The notes below the pieces were generated by a model. That model saw only the letters and a list, made by a program, of their open reading frames with translations. It had not been told where the DNA came from and made no database searches. DNA of 64,000 nucleotides, from contig CAJFCV020000003.1 in assembly GCA_904066235.2 (NCBI GenBank), positions 7,688,001 to 7,752,000 on the forward strand, in the 5' to 3' direction. Below are positions 1-11,390 of this stretch, piece after piece; the stretch's first letter is position 1, and the number at the start of each line of letters is the position of its first letter. This DNA is from Bursaphelenchus xylophilus (lineage: Eukaryota > Nematoda > Chromadorea > Rhabditida > Aphelenchoididae). The translations under genes were made by a program, and so were the position numbers.

Positions 1-620
1 ATAATTGTCACACTGCAAAGACAAAAAACACAAATCTAAGCATAAAATGGAGACTCAAGGTAAAATTGTAATATTCGTTAAATCATTGCCTAACCAGTCT
101 AATAATCGTACTCTGCTAATCGTAATATTAATTAGATTAATCTCTGAATAAATACCCTTTACCGGGCAGTGACAGTGACAGCCTACTCCAACTATTAAAA
201 TCAGTATAACTTGAAACGTTAAACTCATCAACACACATTACATTTTAATCACTTACAACCATAACCCATTCTAAACGAGAAGAGCGATCACTTCTTTGCA
301 AACTTCTCCCTAACAAGGTAAGAGTAATCAATAAATAAATAATAACCTTTCCAACACCTCCGACTTCCCGGTTCACCAAATACTACCAGGCCATAAGGGC
401 CACGCGGCAATTAAATTACATAGGTAAATAAGCAGTTAAAATAACCGCCGAGATGATGTTACTTTTGGGGGAAACATGCCATAAGGTTCAATTCAGTACG
501 CAAAAGATTTGATACCATAAAAGTAGGAGCCAATGACTATTTATATTCTAGGAAAAGAGTGGGAAGCAAATAAGGGATGGGATGCGGGTTTCTCGAAGAA
601 AAAGTTTTTTTGGCGCATTA
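1..620. other. AT-rich flank, no gene seen
   Basis: No open frame with convincing splice sites, RNA gene or repeat is visible. This is the outer flank of the inverted repeat that starts at 621. Confidence 0.5.
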
Positions 621-2225
621 CTTAAAGTCCGAGGTTCTCCAAGCCAAGGCGCAAATAAGGAATGTTCCCGCTGTGGGACCCAACACGGCGGGTCTCTCTC
701 GCTAAAAAATAAAAAAAATATTTTTTTATTGTTTGAAATGGTACAAAGAAGGTGAAAGATGAGTGACGATCACTGAAAAAAGGTATGTTTTTTGTGTTTT
801 CTGATTTAGGGCAGCTCGGCAAAAATTTTTACGACAGCTGATCCAAGATTTTTTGGGTTTTGGGCGAATGAAGGTAATTTTGGACATTCCTAAGCATGAA
901 AATGGGTGTAGCTTTCCAAAGAACCATCCAGGAGTGATGTTGATCGAGTTTTTGCCAAGTTAGAGTCAATCCCTTCAGCAAACTACCTAGTATAATATAA
1001 TTTTTTCCAGGATTTTGAATTGGAATGCAGCCAGACGGCTAAATTTCACCGCAAGGACTCGCTGAAGCCAGAAGAAAAGACGACGCCATTCAAATTCCAT
1101 GTGGATGGCTTTTTCCGAAGCTGATGTCAACGTCGAAAAGGTGAGTTTTTCTTGGTTTTCACCTTTTAGGTAGGGAAACCCATTGCTCCTTGAGCAAGGC
1201 AATGGGTATGGCCTCCCAATCATGCTATCTAGAATGCGGTTGCTTCATCTTGCGCCACATCAGACCCAATGTTTCTTATATATAATTTTTACAGGAAAAC
1301 CGGCCCATTCGCCTCCCATGCCCGCCAGCCTCATCTAAAGAGCTCAGTAAAGACAGGTTCAACAATATCCAGGTCAACGGTATAATATTTTATGATTAAT
1401 ATCAAAACATTTGGTGTGTTTTTACAATAATAAATTCATTCGGTTCTCCTCAGTGTTTGCCATCGATGAGACCTTCTTTATCGCCCATATACTGTCCCAG
1501 ACGTTTCGCATCGTCGAAGCTTCGCGGTCGGGGAGCGTTTTCACCTGCAAAAATTATATTACACTAGAAACAACAGTGGGCCTGATGTGGCGCAAGATGA
1601 AGCAGCCGCATTCCAGATAGCATGTTTGGGAAGCTAAACCCATTGCCTTGCTCAAGGAGCAATGGATTTCCCGACCTAAAAAGTGAAAACCAAGAAAAAC
1701 TCACCTTTTCGATGTTGACATCAGCTTCGGAAAAAGCCATTCCACATGGAATTTGAATGGTGTCGTCTCTTCTTCTGGCTTCAGCGAGTCCTTGCGGTGA
1801 AATTTAGCCGTCTGGCTGCATTCCAATTCAAAATCCTGGAAAAAATTATATTATACTAGGTAGTTTGCTGAAGGGATTGACTCTAACTTGGCAAAAACTC
1901 GATCAACATCACTACTGGATGGTTCTTTGGAAAGCTACACCCATTTTCATGCTTAGGAATGTCCAAAATTACCTTCATTCGCCCAAAACCCAAAAAATCT
2001 TGGATCAGCTGTCGTAAAAATTTTTGCCGAGCTGCCCTAAATCAGAAAACACAAAAAACATACCTTTTTTCAGTGATCGTCACTCATCTTTCACCTTCTT
2101 TGTACCATTTCAAACAATAAAAAAATATTTTTTTTATTTTTTAGCGAGAGAGACCCGCCGTGTTGGGTCCCACAGCGGGAACATTCCTTATTTGCGCCTT
2201 GGCTTGGAGAACCTCGGACTTTAAG
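621..2225. repeat. Long inverted repeat (arms 621-1294 and 1545-2225)
   Basis: The left arm is repeated as its reverse complement in the right arm, with a spacer of about 250 bp (1295-1544). The same 66-codon frame occurs at 622-822 on the minus strand and 2024-2224 on the plus strand. The outer parts of the arms are almost identical (one mismatch in roughly 180 bases compared around 781-960). The inner parts, near 1150-1290, show many substitutions and small indels. Each arm contains intron-like segments: in the left arm a tttttccag at about 1010 precedes a 130-bp block ending at a gtgagt at 1141. The arms therefore look like copies of a gene fragment rather than simple sequence. No transposase frame and no clear target-site duplication are visible. 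It could be a foldback element or a segmental inverted duplication. Confidence 0.93.
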
Positions 2226-5200
2226 ATACAATTCTAAATAACTTCAAATCAAATTTTACTAACAGTATCAACTCTAATTGCCCTGCATTAATTCGAGTAT
2301 GATACACATCATCATGCTCCAGCTGGCTTTACAGCATTTGTTTTGGCCACATCATGTTCCCCATTCTTTTCGAAACACAGAAATTCTGTGCAGTGGCCGA
2401 GTAAAAACATGGATCCAATTGGGACGTATTGGTCGTTAGTCTTTCTCGGAATGCGGGTGGAGATGCGGCACGACGAGGGAACGTCAGTCGACAAGTTGGG
2501 CCAATTATTAATTAATGTGCGAGAATTGAGAACGTGTATTTGATTACTTCGGAATAATATTAGGGATTAATTATCCAAGAGGGATATTCAGGAAGAGATT
2601 TCGGAGACAATGTGTGGTCTTTAGAAAAATAGATCTTACAGCAACAAGTGTAAGAGACCTTAAACTTGAGACAAGGTTGTCATGTTTCGACTATCAATCA
2701 ATTAATCAAAAAATTTCTGGAATTTTTATTCGAAATTCCGCGCCCAATATCACTTATCTGACGTGAATTTGTCGAACAAGAAGAGAATTATGAAATGGAA
2801 CCGCTAAGATGATTTACCACGTTTTAAACTATCAGACATGACAAATGAAGAAGCAGTCAGGAACCATTCTCAATTGGAAATCAACCGGTCAAAAAGAGGT
2901 ATCATAAGGTCCGGTGTAAACTCTTCAGCGTTCGAATTGCAGTTTTGCTTATCAGAAACTTAACACTGCACAGTGGTGACTGTAATAATGGGTGTAATAA
3001 GTCTTCGGAACAGACTTGAGAGTACCAAGTAAGAACACTGACCCGAAAACAAAAAAGATAATGTGTAACATTCGGTCTGTAACTCCAACGAAAACAATCT
3101 CAAGTTACAGATGAGAAATATTATCGATAAGGGATGAAAAAGAAAGGTCACGTGACTTTGAGGGAAAAGATGAGGGATGGCTTTCACGAGAGATGTTATG
3201 CAACTATCAAACGTCAGTTCATATGACACAGGTGACAAGAAAGTGAGACGGGAATCTACAACCAGAGGAAGAGAAAAATATTCATCAACCCCAATCTTCC
3301 ATTATCTCCCCTTAGGGGACTACGTTCGTCCAGAACATCCGTAAAAACCATGGTGTTTTTGTGATATCTCTAGCCAGATTAATCCCCTTCGATGAAGCCA
3401 TTAGTATCAGATTATCATGGACTTCCGTTAGAATATTTCGTCCCCCACACAAAAATGAATTGACGCAATGATTAAAAGTGATAAAATTTCTCGGAAATTA
3501 AGCGGAGGTCTTTAAGCTGAGGCAAATATTTGTGTGGATTTTTAAATAATGATATGTTTGTAACAGATTAGTTTTGCTATGCTAAACCTCAATAAAAATT
3601 CAGTGGGTTCACTCTCTGAGATCAAATTGAGGATTAATCGTTGGTTTGTCGAAAAAGTTCAATGCGTATTAGCAAACACGGAGAGTTATTGAAGGTCCGT
3701 AGACCCCGCCGCAAATGTGACGCAATCCACAAGCAAAACACCCGGAACGTACTCTTTTGCACTAGTTAGATAATCAAGAGCAAGCCTACAAATAAAAAAC
3801 TCGGCCAAAGTTAAAAGGGCATCGTATAAAAATAAAAATCTTGTAGGGCCACCAAAAATGCAATATTATGAAACCGCGAGAATTGCTGCAGAATTAGCAG
3901 TGCCCTCGAGAACATTCCAAAACTGTTTTCGTTACGAAAGTATCCGGAATAATCGGAGGATAGCCGTAAATACTTGATTAATTCCCCATTTTTACATAAC
4001 ACCAAATACGAATCTACTTGTTTTTCGCAAGATCTGTGTATTCTGTGCACGTAGCCAATAGTCAGAATTACATGACTTCCATGGGAATGACCGGCCGGGT
4101 ATCTTCTTCTATTTACTTCCGTTTGCTGCGTAAATAAACATTGGACGGAACAGTGGTTATTTGTCAGTAAAAGGTCGGGAAATATATTTGCACAGATTAC
4201 GAGAGAAAAGACATCTTCAAACATGCTCCAAAACCGTTTTCAAACGACTCCGATACTAGTAGATTGAACTTTAACTGCACCGAATCTGAAGTAAACACAT
4301 CTTGCTTTAAATTAATGCAGATCGGGTGATCTCTGATTGCCACGATCGGAAAATAAGCTCGTTTGAACTCTCACAACAAAATTAAAAAATTCCACTTAGT
4401 TTTCTCGCAGCCATCTATAATTGTGAACCAAAAAACGCGACTATTTTAAAGCGTAACAATCCGACATTTACGAAAACATGGAGTGGTCTCTCCACCCAAT
4501 GCTGTGGCGATCTTTGAAATAAGGTTTGTCATGATCTGACAAATTCTTTTTGTGTGTTAATAAACAAGCAAACGACTCCAAACTGAATGACGCAAGTTCA
4601 AACAAAAAATCATGGGTGCAATTTCCTAACATTACAGTGTTGATTACTGATTAGAATGAATGAAAAGAAACCGAAATGACTTTCAAAAACAATTTTGTTG
4701 GGAATAAGGGGGTTCTGCAGCAAGACGCGATTTCAACAACACATTCTGCGAGGAAGGAAAAGCATTTAAATATGAAATCTTTACAGTTCAAGTACGGCTC
4801 TTCCACAAAATTCTCCGCTGTCAAATCTTTAGGGTTTTCCTATCAACTGAAACACAAAAATTGCAGAGATCTCGCACATACATACGTGAACCACATTACA
4901 AAGCTAGGAGCCGTGTTGTGAGACTCTTTTTTTGACAAGTGCATCCTCACAAACAAGAAGAAACCCCCATTCTCGTGTACTTTGCAATCATTGGTTATAA
5001 AAGCCAAAACTACAAATTCAAAATCGGCCAAACTGTTTCCTGACCGGGCTCACCCATTACAAGTTCATACTGGTATTATTCTGATTGCAAATACCAAACA
5101 TTCCTAAAAAGGGATGATTAAAGTGCGTCGCCAAAAGGATTAGCATACTTTTAAAAATCATGTCCCTTTCTCTCTCAAAAACTTGAAACTGGCTGTGATG

Positions 5201-6458
5201 TTAGCGCTTTAAAACGCGGTTTCTCTCAACAATACGATTAAAAATCTTTAAAATGTCAAAGAAATCTTTAAAAACCGCAACAAAATTTTTAAAAACCGAG
5301 TTGACAAGGAGGAAACCTGTTTCGAAAGCTTGGAAACTCTTTTACGATGAACTTTTGGAAATCAGACATCTTGGTCGTAACTTACAATTAGTCCTTGAAT
5401 TTATAGTGTAACATAAAAACTGGCGACCTTAAGAAGTTGCATTTGAAATTTTTAAAACTTATTCCTACGAATTTCGAAATCAAGTATAGTGTGATTTTCG
5501 TATTTTTTTACAGAAATTCTCTTGTTCGATGTAAAAAGTCTTCTCGAATTCAAAAGAGAGAGGATCTTTGCGGATGACGTCTACCGAAAAAAGAAGTACA
5601 AAAAAGTTGTAAATAGTTGTTGCAATTCCTTCATTCAATTAATATTTATTCACATGTTTGCCCCAAAAAGAATGAAGAAAGTGCGCTTTATTCGTCCGCC
5701 TTTTTCCAAAAGAAAGCGCGGACTGGATATTGCAAAACCTTTTTCCACCACTGCTCTTTCTCTTTCTTTCTCTCTCACCGATTTCCGCTCTCTTCTCTCT
5801 CACTCCAAACATAGACCCATTTCTTTTCCGAATGCCTATGCTGACCCGTTCCTCCTTCCAACGACGCATAAACTTACCTGGCTGGGAGAGCGGCACGATC
5901 AAGAAGGTGTCGCCTCCACGGTGAGGCCCTCCCATTGCACTTTGGGGACGGGTTGACCTGTGTGGCAGCTCCGAGTTGGGGTTGGCCAACAGCTAAATTT
6001 TTGCGTTTGAGGTCTACGGACCTCTCATATTATCTGGAATCATCTTCAAAGTGGTCGGTTATGCGCAGCAGTAAGGAAAGGCAGAGTTGGTGTTATTTTG
6101 ACGCTAAATTTCTGCAACGCATCAGCATTCCGAAGTTTACGCTTTCCTTCCATGCGGTGATTTGCTAATCAAGCTTCTGCACTATTTGAAGTGTATTGTT
6201 TTACAATTGAAGAACTGCTCTCACCGCTTTGGTTATTGACGTCCGATTTCGCGCAATATGTGCATTGCTGTGATACAGTACGCCTGCGCCACACCGTTAA
6301 TTGAATCCTAAATTACATTTGCAAAAATTGGCGTAGGGTTCACGGCTCTGCATACCAGAATCAAAACTATATTAATGCGAACCAAGCAGCAGGCTTGTTT
6401 TGACATTATTTTTGGAAGACAATCCTTTTCTATTTGATTTCTTTATATATATTCAAAC
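2226..6458. other. Intergenic, no supported gene
   Basis: Several isolated frames exist (the longest are 137 codons at 3811-4224 minus and 144 codons at 5522-5956 plus). None shows recognisable domains, a chain of phase-matched splice sites or coding-like composition. A pyrimidine-rich TTTCTCTC tract lies near 5755-5810. Confidence 0.45.
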
Positions 6459-7606
6459 ATGAAGATCATCCTGGATATCCTAAATTTTATCGCAATTATT
6501 GCTAAGATTGCTGCGTGCTCGTTAAATTTGTTTGTATTGTTGCTATTGCTATATGGCACGGATCGGCAGGTTGCCCAATCATATAGACGGACCTTGATAT
6601 GGATGATATCCATCGATTTGGCTTACAGTATATCTGGTCTGATTTTTTATCCGGTGGGCTTCTTTTGTCTTTATAATTGATTCGATAATTTGTTCTTAGA
6701 TTATATTCTTTACCGGGAGTTATCTTTACGTTATCTACGACGTGCTTCCGGTGTTTGGTAAGGTAATAGTGGAGAAGACCTGCTTAACATTGCCATCGTT
6801 CTTAACGCTGTTTCTGATTATGCTTTGCGTTATTGTCCTGCCGATTCCTTGCATTGTTAGATATGTAAACCTGACCACTAAAAGAATAAGCACTCGCCAA
6901 ATCGACGGCATGTTTATATTTTGTCTGCTGATTTCATCAAGTTACGGAGCTTACAACGCAAGGACTGTGAAGTTGCCCGACCCCGTTTCTGATGACATTT
7001 TGAGTGAAAGTTATGGAATAAACATGAGCGGTTCACTTTATACAGTGACAAATGCGGTGAGAAGGGACAACAAAGGGAAACGAAATTTTAGACAAACTTA
7101 TCTTGCCTGAGTAATTACGCTATCATTGGTATGATAATGTGCATCTATGTCTTGATCGTCGGTTTGTCGTGGAAGACAAATCGCATAATGAATTTGATGG
7201 TAAACCATTTAACAAGAGAGACTAGACGGATGCAGGAACAGATGAAAAAGGTCATCTTGATACAGGTAACAAGCACCATCATGCACAATGCCCGAGACCT
7301 TTTCAATTTCAGACTTTGTATCCCTTCTTTATCATGAGTGTCCCTGCTTTAATTCTTGAAATTTATCCTTATATGAACCTCGCAGACATTTCACGTTATC
7401 TCAATTATTATTGCACTACCGCCCTTATGTGGATATCTGTTTTCAATCCGCTGTCGATTATATTGTGCATCCCTCATAATCGAAAAGCAGTCTTCAACAT
7501 GTTGACTTGTAGAGTAATGAGACGTTCATCCATATCCAGCAGTATAGATTCTGGATTGGCCCGCATTTTTAGCGGAAAAGATCGACGAATGTCGGCATGG
7601 AATTAA
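6459..7606 (+). CDS. Serpentine chemoreceptor A (Str-superfamily-like 7TM)
   Basis: Four exons, all phase 0: 6459-6653, 6700-7056, 7092-7265, 7313-7606, giving 339 aa. The protein has repeated hydrophobic segments. Features shared with its three neighbours are a basic third loop (RETRRMQEQMKKVILIQ), a TM6 beginning LYPFFIMSVPA, and a TM7 ending FNPLSIILCIPHNRKAVF. These resemble the Q...P...P and NP..I......R patterns of nematode str/srh/srd-type G-protein-coupled receptors. Such receptors usually sit in sensory cilia and detect chemicals; that role is inferred. It is the most diverged of the four: the mid-protein motif reads PIPCIVRYVNL where its neighbours have QPIVRYY or QPIIRYR. The subfamily cannot be fixed by eye. 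Confidence 0.85.
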
Positions 7607-7815
7607 GTTATTGTATATGATGTTGCTATGATGACTTTTCTATTCTATTAAATTAAAGATAAATTGGTAGTAGTCATCTAAATTGAAAAGTTGGTTAAGC
7701 CGACAATTATCTGATCACACTTCAGAAAAAAATTTAACTGTATTACCACAATCCAATTGGCCGAACTTCGGGCTCTGTTTTCTGATTTTGAATTGCTGAG
7801 GATTGATGCGGTTGG
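7607..7815. other. Intergenic spacer between receptors A and B
   Basis: Short AT-rich spacer following the receptor A stop codon. No separate gene is seen. Confidence 0.5.
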
Positions 7816-8040
7816 TTAATCATAATTCCTCGGTTCATACAGTATCAGATGGATGTCCCAGTTGAATCTTATCAATTTATTACTGCATGTGACACAACCA
7901 TTGAAATGAGAGTCAAAAATCAGAAAAGCTACATGTCTTGGAGGGTTCGTTTCCGTTACTGCTCCGCGTGCATAATTAATAAAATTTAACGGTCCTATTG
8001 AGAAAAGTTTTGTTCCGTTAAGTGGCATTCAGTTACAGGG
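7816..8040 (+). promoter_or_regulatory. Upstream block shared with receptor C
   Basis: Sequence 170-400 bp before the receptor B start is recognisably related to 9478-9705 before receptor C. Both contain AAATTTAACGG followed by CCRTTAAGTGRCAYT. An apparent minus-strand frame here is weakly mirrored in the second copy. The tandem duplication therefore carried upstream DNA along, and the conserved parts are candidate promoter elements. Confidence 0.55.
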
Positions 8041-8213
8041 TTAAGAGCCGAAATACGACTGAAAAATTCCTAGTTAGTTTAAATGAACATGAGCAAGTTA
8101 TTCCCAATTTGTTTTGTCAGTAGACTACTTTTGAAAGAAGCTGATTTCCAAAGAATTTAACTTCTAATTGCGTTATAAATGTTATGAGGAGACATACCTT
8201 ATTGGGAGCAAAC

Positions 8214-9321
8214 ATGGCAATAGATGTGTACTCGGTTGTATATTACATCACTTTCTTCTTAAAAACTCTGTCAATCTTCCTCAACTTAGGAGTTTGGAGA
8301 TTGCTAAATCGAGGAAGAAATGATGTTGCCGCGATTTATAAGTACCTGTTAAAGCTTACCGTTGTTTTGGATTGCACATACGCGTTGTCCAGCATTATTT
8401 TTGGGCCGGTAAGGGACTTTATTATACATGCAGACGAATTTAGATGCTGTTGTTTTCCGACTCCTACTTTATTTTGATATTTGAGTCACTCCTTCTGCCT
8501 AAGTCGATCCCGATGTCACAAGTCTCTACTTTCATCATGACGGTTGTTGCGTATGGGTGGATTGGGACGTTGCCAGTTCAACCCATTGTCAGATATTACA
8601 CTTTGATCTCTCAGCCGTGCTCGAAACGAGATATCAATGTCATATTTTCTTATGGAATCTTAGTCGTAGTCCTTTACGGAATCTGCACAAGTTACTTTGT
8701 TGGCACTAAAAACGAAAAGTTTGATTATTTGTTGGCAAACCAAACTCTGTTTACGCTTCAAGATCCAATGTATGTGCTGTTTGATTCGGTAGGTGGCTCG
8801 TTTACACGCAGCAATTATAGCTTGTAGTCAACCGAAAACATTTATTATCCATTGATCGGTGGAGTCTTAATAACTGTGGTTTCATGCATCCTGGTGTTCG
8901 TTTATATTATGAAGGCTCGACGAAAAATGATCAGTATGAGGGAGCATCTGACGGAAGACACGCGAAGGATGCATAGAAGAATGAGGAATATCGTAATCTC
9001 TCAGGTAAGTATGCCATATATAACATTATATCCTTCGAAAGACAGGATTGTGGAAATTACAGCATACAATTTCAGACGATATACCCGCTGCTGTGCCTTG
9101 AAGTTCCGGCAGTAATGTTTGGCGTTTATCCATTGTTTCAGCTTGAATCTGCAGCAGAGTTTTGCAGTATATACTCAAACATTTCGCTGCACGTTTTCTC
9201 CATTCTGAATCCTTTATCAATAATTTTCTTTATCCCATCGCATCGCAGGGCTGTAATGGATACAATAAGATGTAAAACCAAGAAACGAAACTCAGTGTCC
9301 ATGCCTCAACCAAACTCCTAA
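8214..9321 (+). CDS. Serpentine chemoreceptor B (Str-superfamily-like 7TM)
   Basis: Exons 8214-8408, 8444-8788, 8828-9004, 9076-9321, all phase 0, give 320 aa. An in-frame ATG at 8184 is possible. I prefer 8214 because it gives a first exon of 195 bp, identical in length to receptors A and C, and the start MAIDVYSVVYY aligns with MVMDVYAIVYY of C. Seven hydrophobic segments are plausible. Family marks are DSYFILIF at the start of exon 2, the QPIVRYYTLISQPCSKRDI block, LTEDTRRMHRRMRNIVISQ before TM6, YPLLCLEVPA in TM6 and LNPLSIIFFIPSHRRAV at the end of TM7. It is closest to receptor C. A sensory GPCR role is inferred from the family. Confidence 0.88.
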
Positions 9322-9477
9322 GTAGCTCGGTATATTCTTAGATATTTGATGTCCTTATTCTTTGCTTAACTTATGGGCCGAATAATTATTTTGTTTTGTT
9401 TGTTTTGTAAAATAGTCAAGCCGTTGCTTTGGGGTATCATTTACTGCAACAGGAGAAGTGCGATAAGACGGCTGAAA
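9322..9477. other. Spacer after receptor B
   Basis: AT- and T-rich 3' flank of receptor B. No gene is seen. Confidence 0.5.
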
Positions 9478-9705
9478 TTAACCCGGTAAGCTGTGGCTGT
9501 CATCAGATAATAGTGTTTGATTGCCAACAACAATCAGAGCAAATAATTTGTGCCTTAAAGCGTTGAACTGAGAGCCCAATTTCATTAGTAAAGTTACATG
9601 CGTTTTTCCGGTTATTTGCAACTTTCTGCGGGCAGGGTTAATCAAATTTAACGGCAGGGAATGCAACATTTTCCATTAAGTGACACTAAGTTCTCAACAC
9701 CGACT
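9478..9705 (+). promoter_or_regulatory. Upstream block shared with receptor B
   Basis: Second copy of the upstream block described at 7816-8040, here about 180-400 bp before receptor C. It carries AAATTTAACGG and CCATTAAGTGACACT. Receptor D shows no clear third copy by eye. Confidence 0.55.
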
Positions 9706-9882
9706 TAAACAGCCAAAATGATTCCTTATTTCTGTCCTTGGCCGCGGTTATTAGATGACATTAGCCCTTTGTAACTAACAGAATCATTGCGGTATGGCAG
9801 AAGGTAGTCGTTTTCGAAACTTTGCCAGTATAACCAACAATTATATATCAAACCTTACGGGCAGAATTTTTGTAAAACAAAT

Positions 9883-10962
9883 GTGGTCATGGATGTTTAC
9901 GCCATCGTCTACTACCTCGATTGTTTTCTCTCAATCTTGTCTATTTTATTAAATCTATTTGTGTTGGAATTAATAAACCGAGGAAAGAATGATGTCGCCA
10001 CAATTTACAGACATCTCTTAAAACTCACAGTCTACTTCGATTGCATATACGCCATTTCCAGCTTATTTATAGGGCCGGTAAATAAATCAAAGTAATTTTA
10101 GTGGGCTTTTAGATGATTTTGTTTACCGATTCCTACTTTATTTTGATATTTGATGCCTGGTTTCTGCCCAAAACAATATTAACGTCTCGCATATCCGTCT
10201 ACATCATGATTGTTGTGACATACGGCTGGATTGGCATACTGCCCGTTCAGCCGATCGTCAGGTATTACACAGTGATCTCACAGCCATGCTCGAAACGGGA
10301 TATTAATCAATTGTTCGGGTACGGAATCTCAGTGGTCGTTTTGTATGGGATTCTGGTATCTGGGTTTATTGGCATGAAGAACGATATATTTGATGAAGTT
10401 TTACGAAATCAGACCCTATATATTCTCAAAGATCCAGTAACCTATGTGGTGTTGGACTCGGTAAGTGTTACATTTAGACATCACCATTTTATACCAGACA
10501 ACCGCAAATATTTTTTGGCCGACGATAGGTGGCGTTTTAATAACATTATTTTCCTGTTCCATGGTATTTGTTTACATCATGAAAGCCCGGAAAAAAATGA
10601 TAAATATGAGCGAGCACATGACCGAGGAGACCAGAAAAATTCAGAAGCGGATGAAAAATATCGTAATTTCTCAGGTAAACCATTATCTTCAACGCATAAC
10701 GTTTCAACTGCTTTAGACCGCATATCCCCTGCTGTGTCTTGAAGTTCCAGCCGTATTATTCTGCATCTACCCATGGCTTGAGGTTGAATACGCTTCGGAG
10801 ATCTCCAGTATATACTCAAACATTTTATTACATATTTTCTCCATCCTCAATCCTCTATCGATTATCTTCTTTATTCCGTCCAATCGAAGACTTGTCATGG
10901 ATACAATTAGATGTAGAGCAACGAAACGAAACTCGGTCACCATATCTCATCTAAATTCCTAA
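9883..10962 (+). CDS. Serpentine chemoreceptor C (Str-superfamily-like 7TM)
   Basis: Exons 9883-10077, 10113-10460, 10498-10674, 10717-10962, all phase 0, give 321 aa. Motifs in order are MVMDVYAIVYY at the N-terminus, DSYFILIFDAWFLPK, QPIVRYYTVISQPCSKRDI, MTEETRKIQKRMKNIVISQ, YPLLCLEVPA and LNPLSIIFFIPSNRRLV. Exons 1, 3 and 4 have exactly the same lengths as in receptor B, which indicates a recent tandem duplication. The start at 9883 keeps the 195-bp first exon; a second in-frame ATG follows at 9889. Ligand and expressing neuron cannot be read from the sequence. Confidence 0.88.
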
Positions 10963-11390
10963 TATTCTATAATTAATAATGCATAGCGAGCGGCCCAGAG
11001 AAAGGTTTTGCCAGATCGTTAATTGTTTTCGCCATTGTCTGCCTATCATAAATGTAAAATACATGGGCTTAATTACAGCGTTGTCTTCCGAATAAAAAAT
11101 AAAAACTTTATCAAGAGTACTATAGACTCTCAACTAGAAAACTCGAATGTGATTAGCAGGTGCTAGTCGGCACTACCTGTATCCTTTGGTCTTTGTGTTT
11201 TCTTGTGCCCATTTCATTAACGTAAAGTGCTGCGTATGCCTATTTTGGATCACATGATCATTAAAAACGTTATGGTTCGAGTTTCTTCATGTTTCGAAAG
11301 CAGTGTTGACCACCTTATTACTATGGTATCAAACCAAATTACCGGTTAGTCTTAGCGTCCCATTATGTTCTCTGACAGCCATATGGTGTT
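10963..11390. other. Intergenic spacer between receptors C and D
   Basis: No gene is seen. An ATG at 11303 opens an overlapping frame that does not match the receptor family, so it was not used. Confidence 0.45.

Noticed and set aside
621..2225. Complete DNA transposon with long terminal inverted repeats
   Set aside because: No transposase frame in the 250-bp spacer and no clear target-site duplication, so only an inverted repeat is claimed.
3811..4224. 137-codon open frame on the minus strand
   Set aside because: No domain, no splice partners and composition like the surrounding DNA. Length alone is not enough.
5522..5956. 144-codon open frame with overlapping frames on both strands
   Set aside because: It runs through a pyrimidine-rich tract that keeps several frames open at once, with no recognisable protein features.
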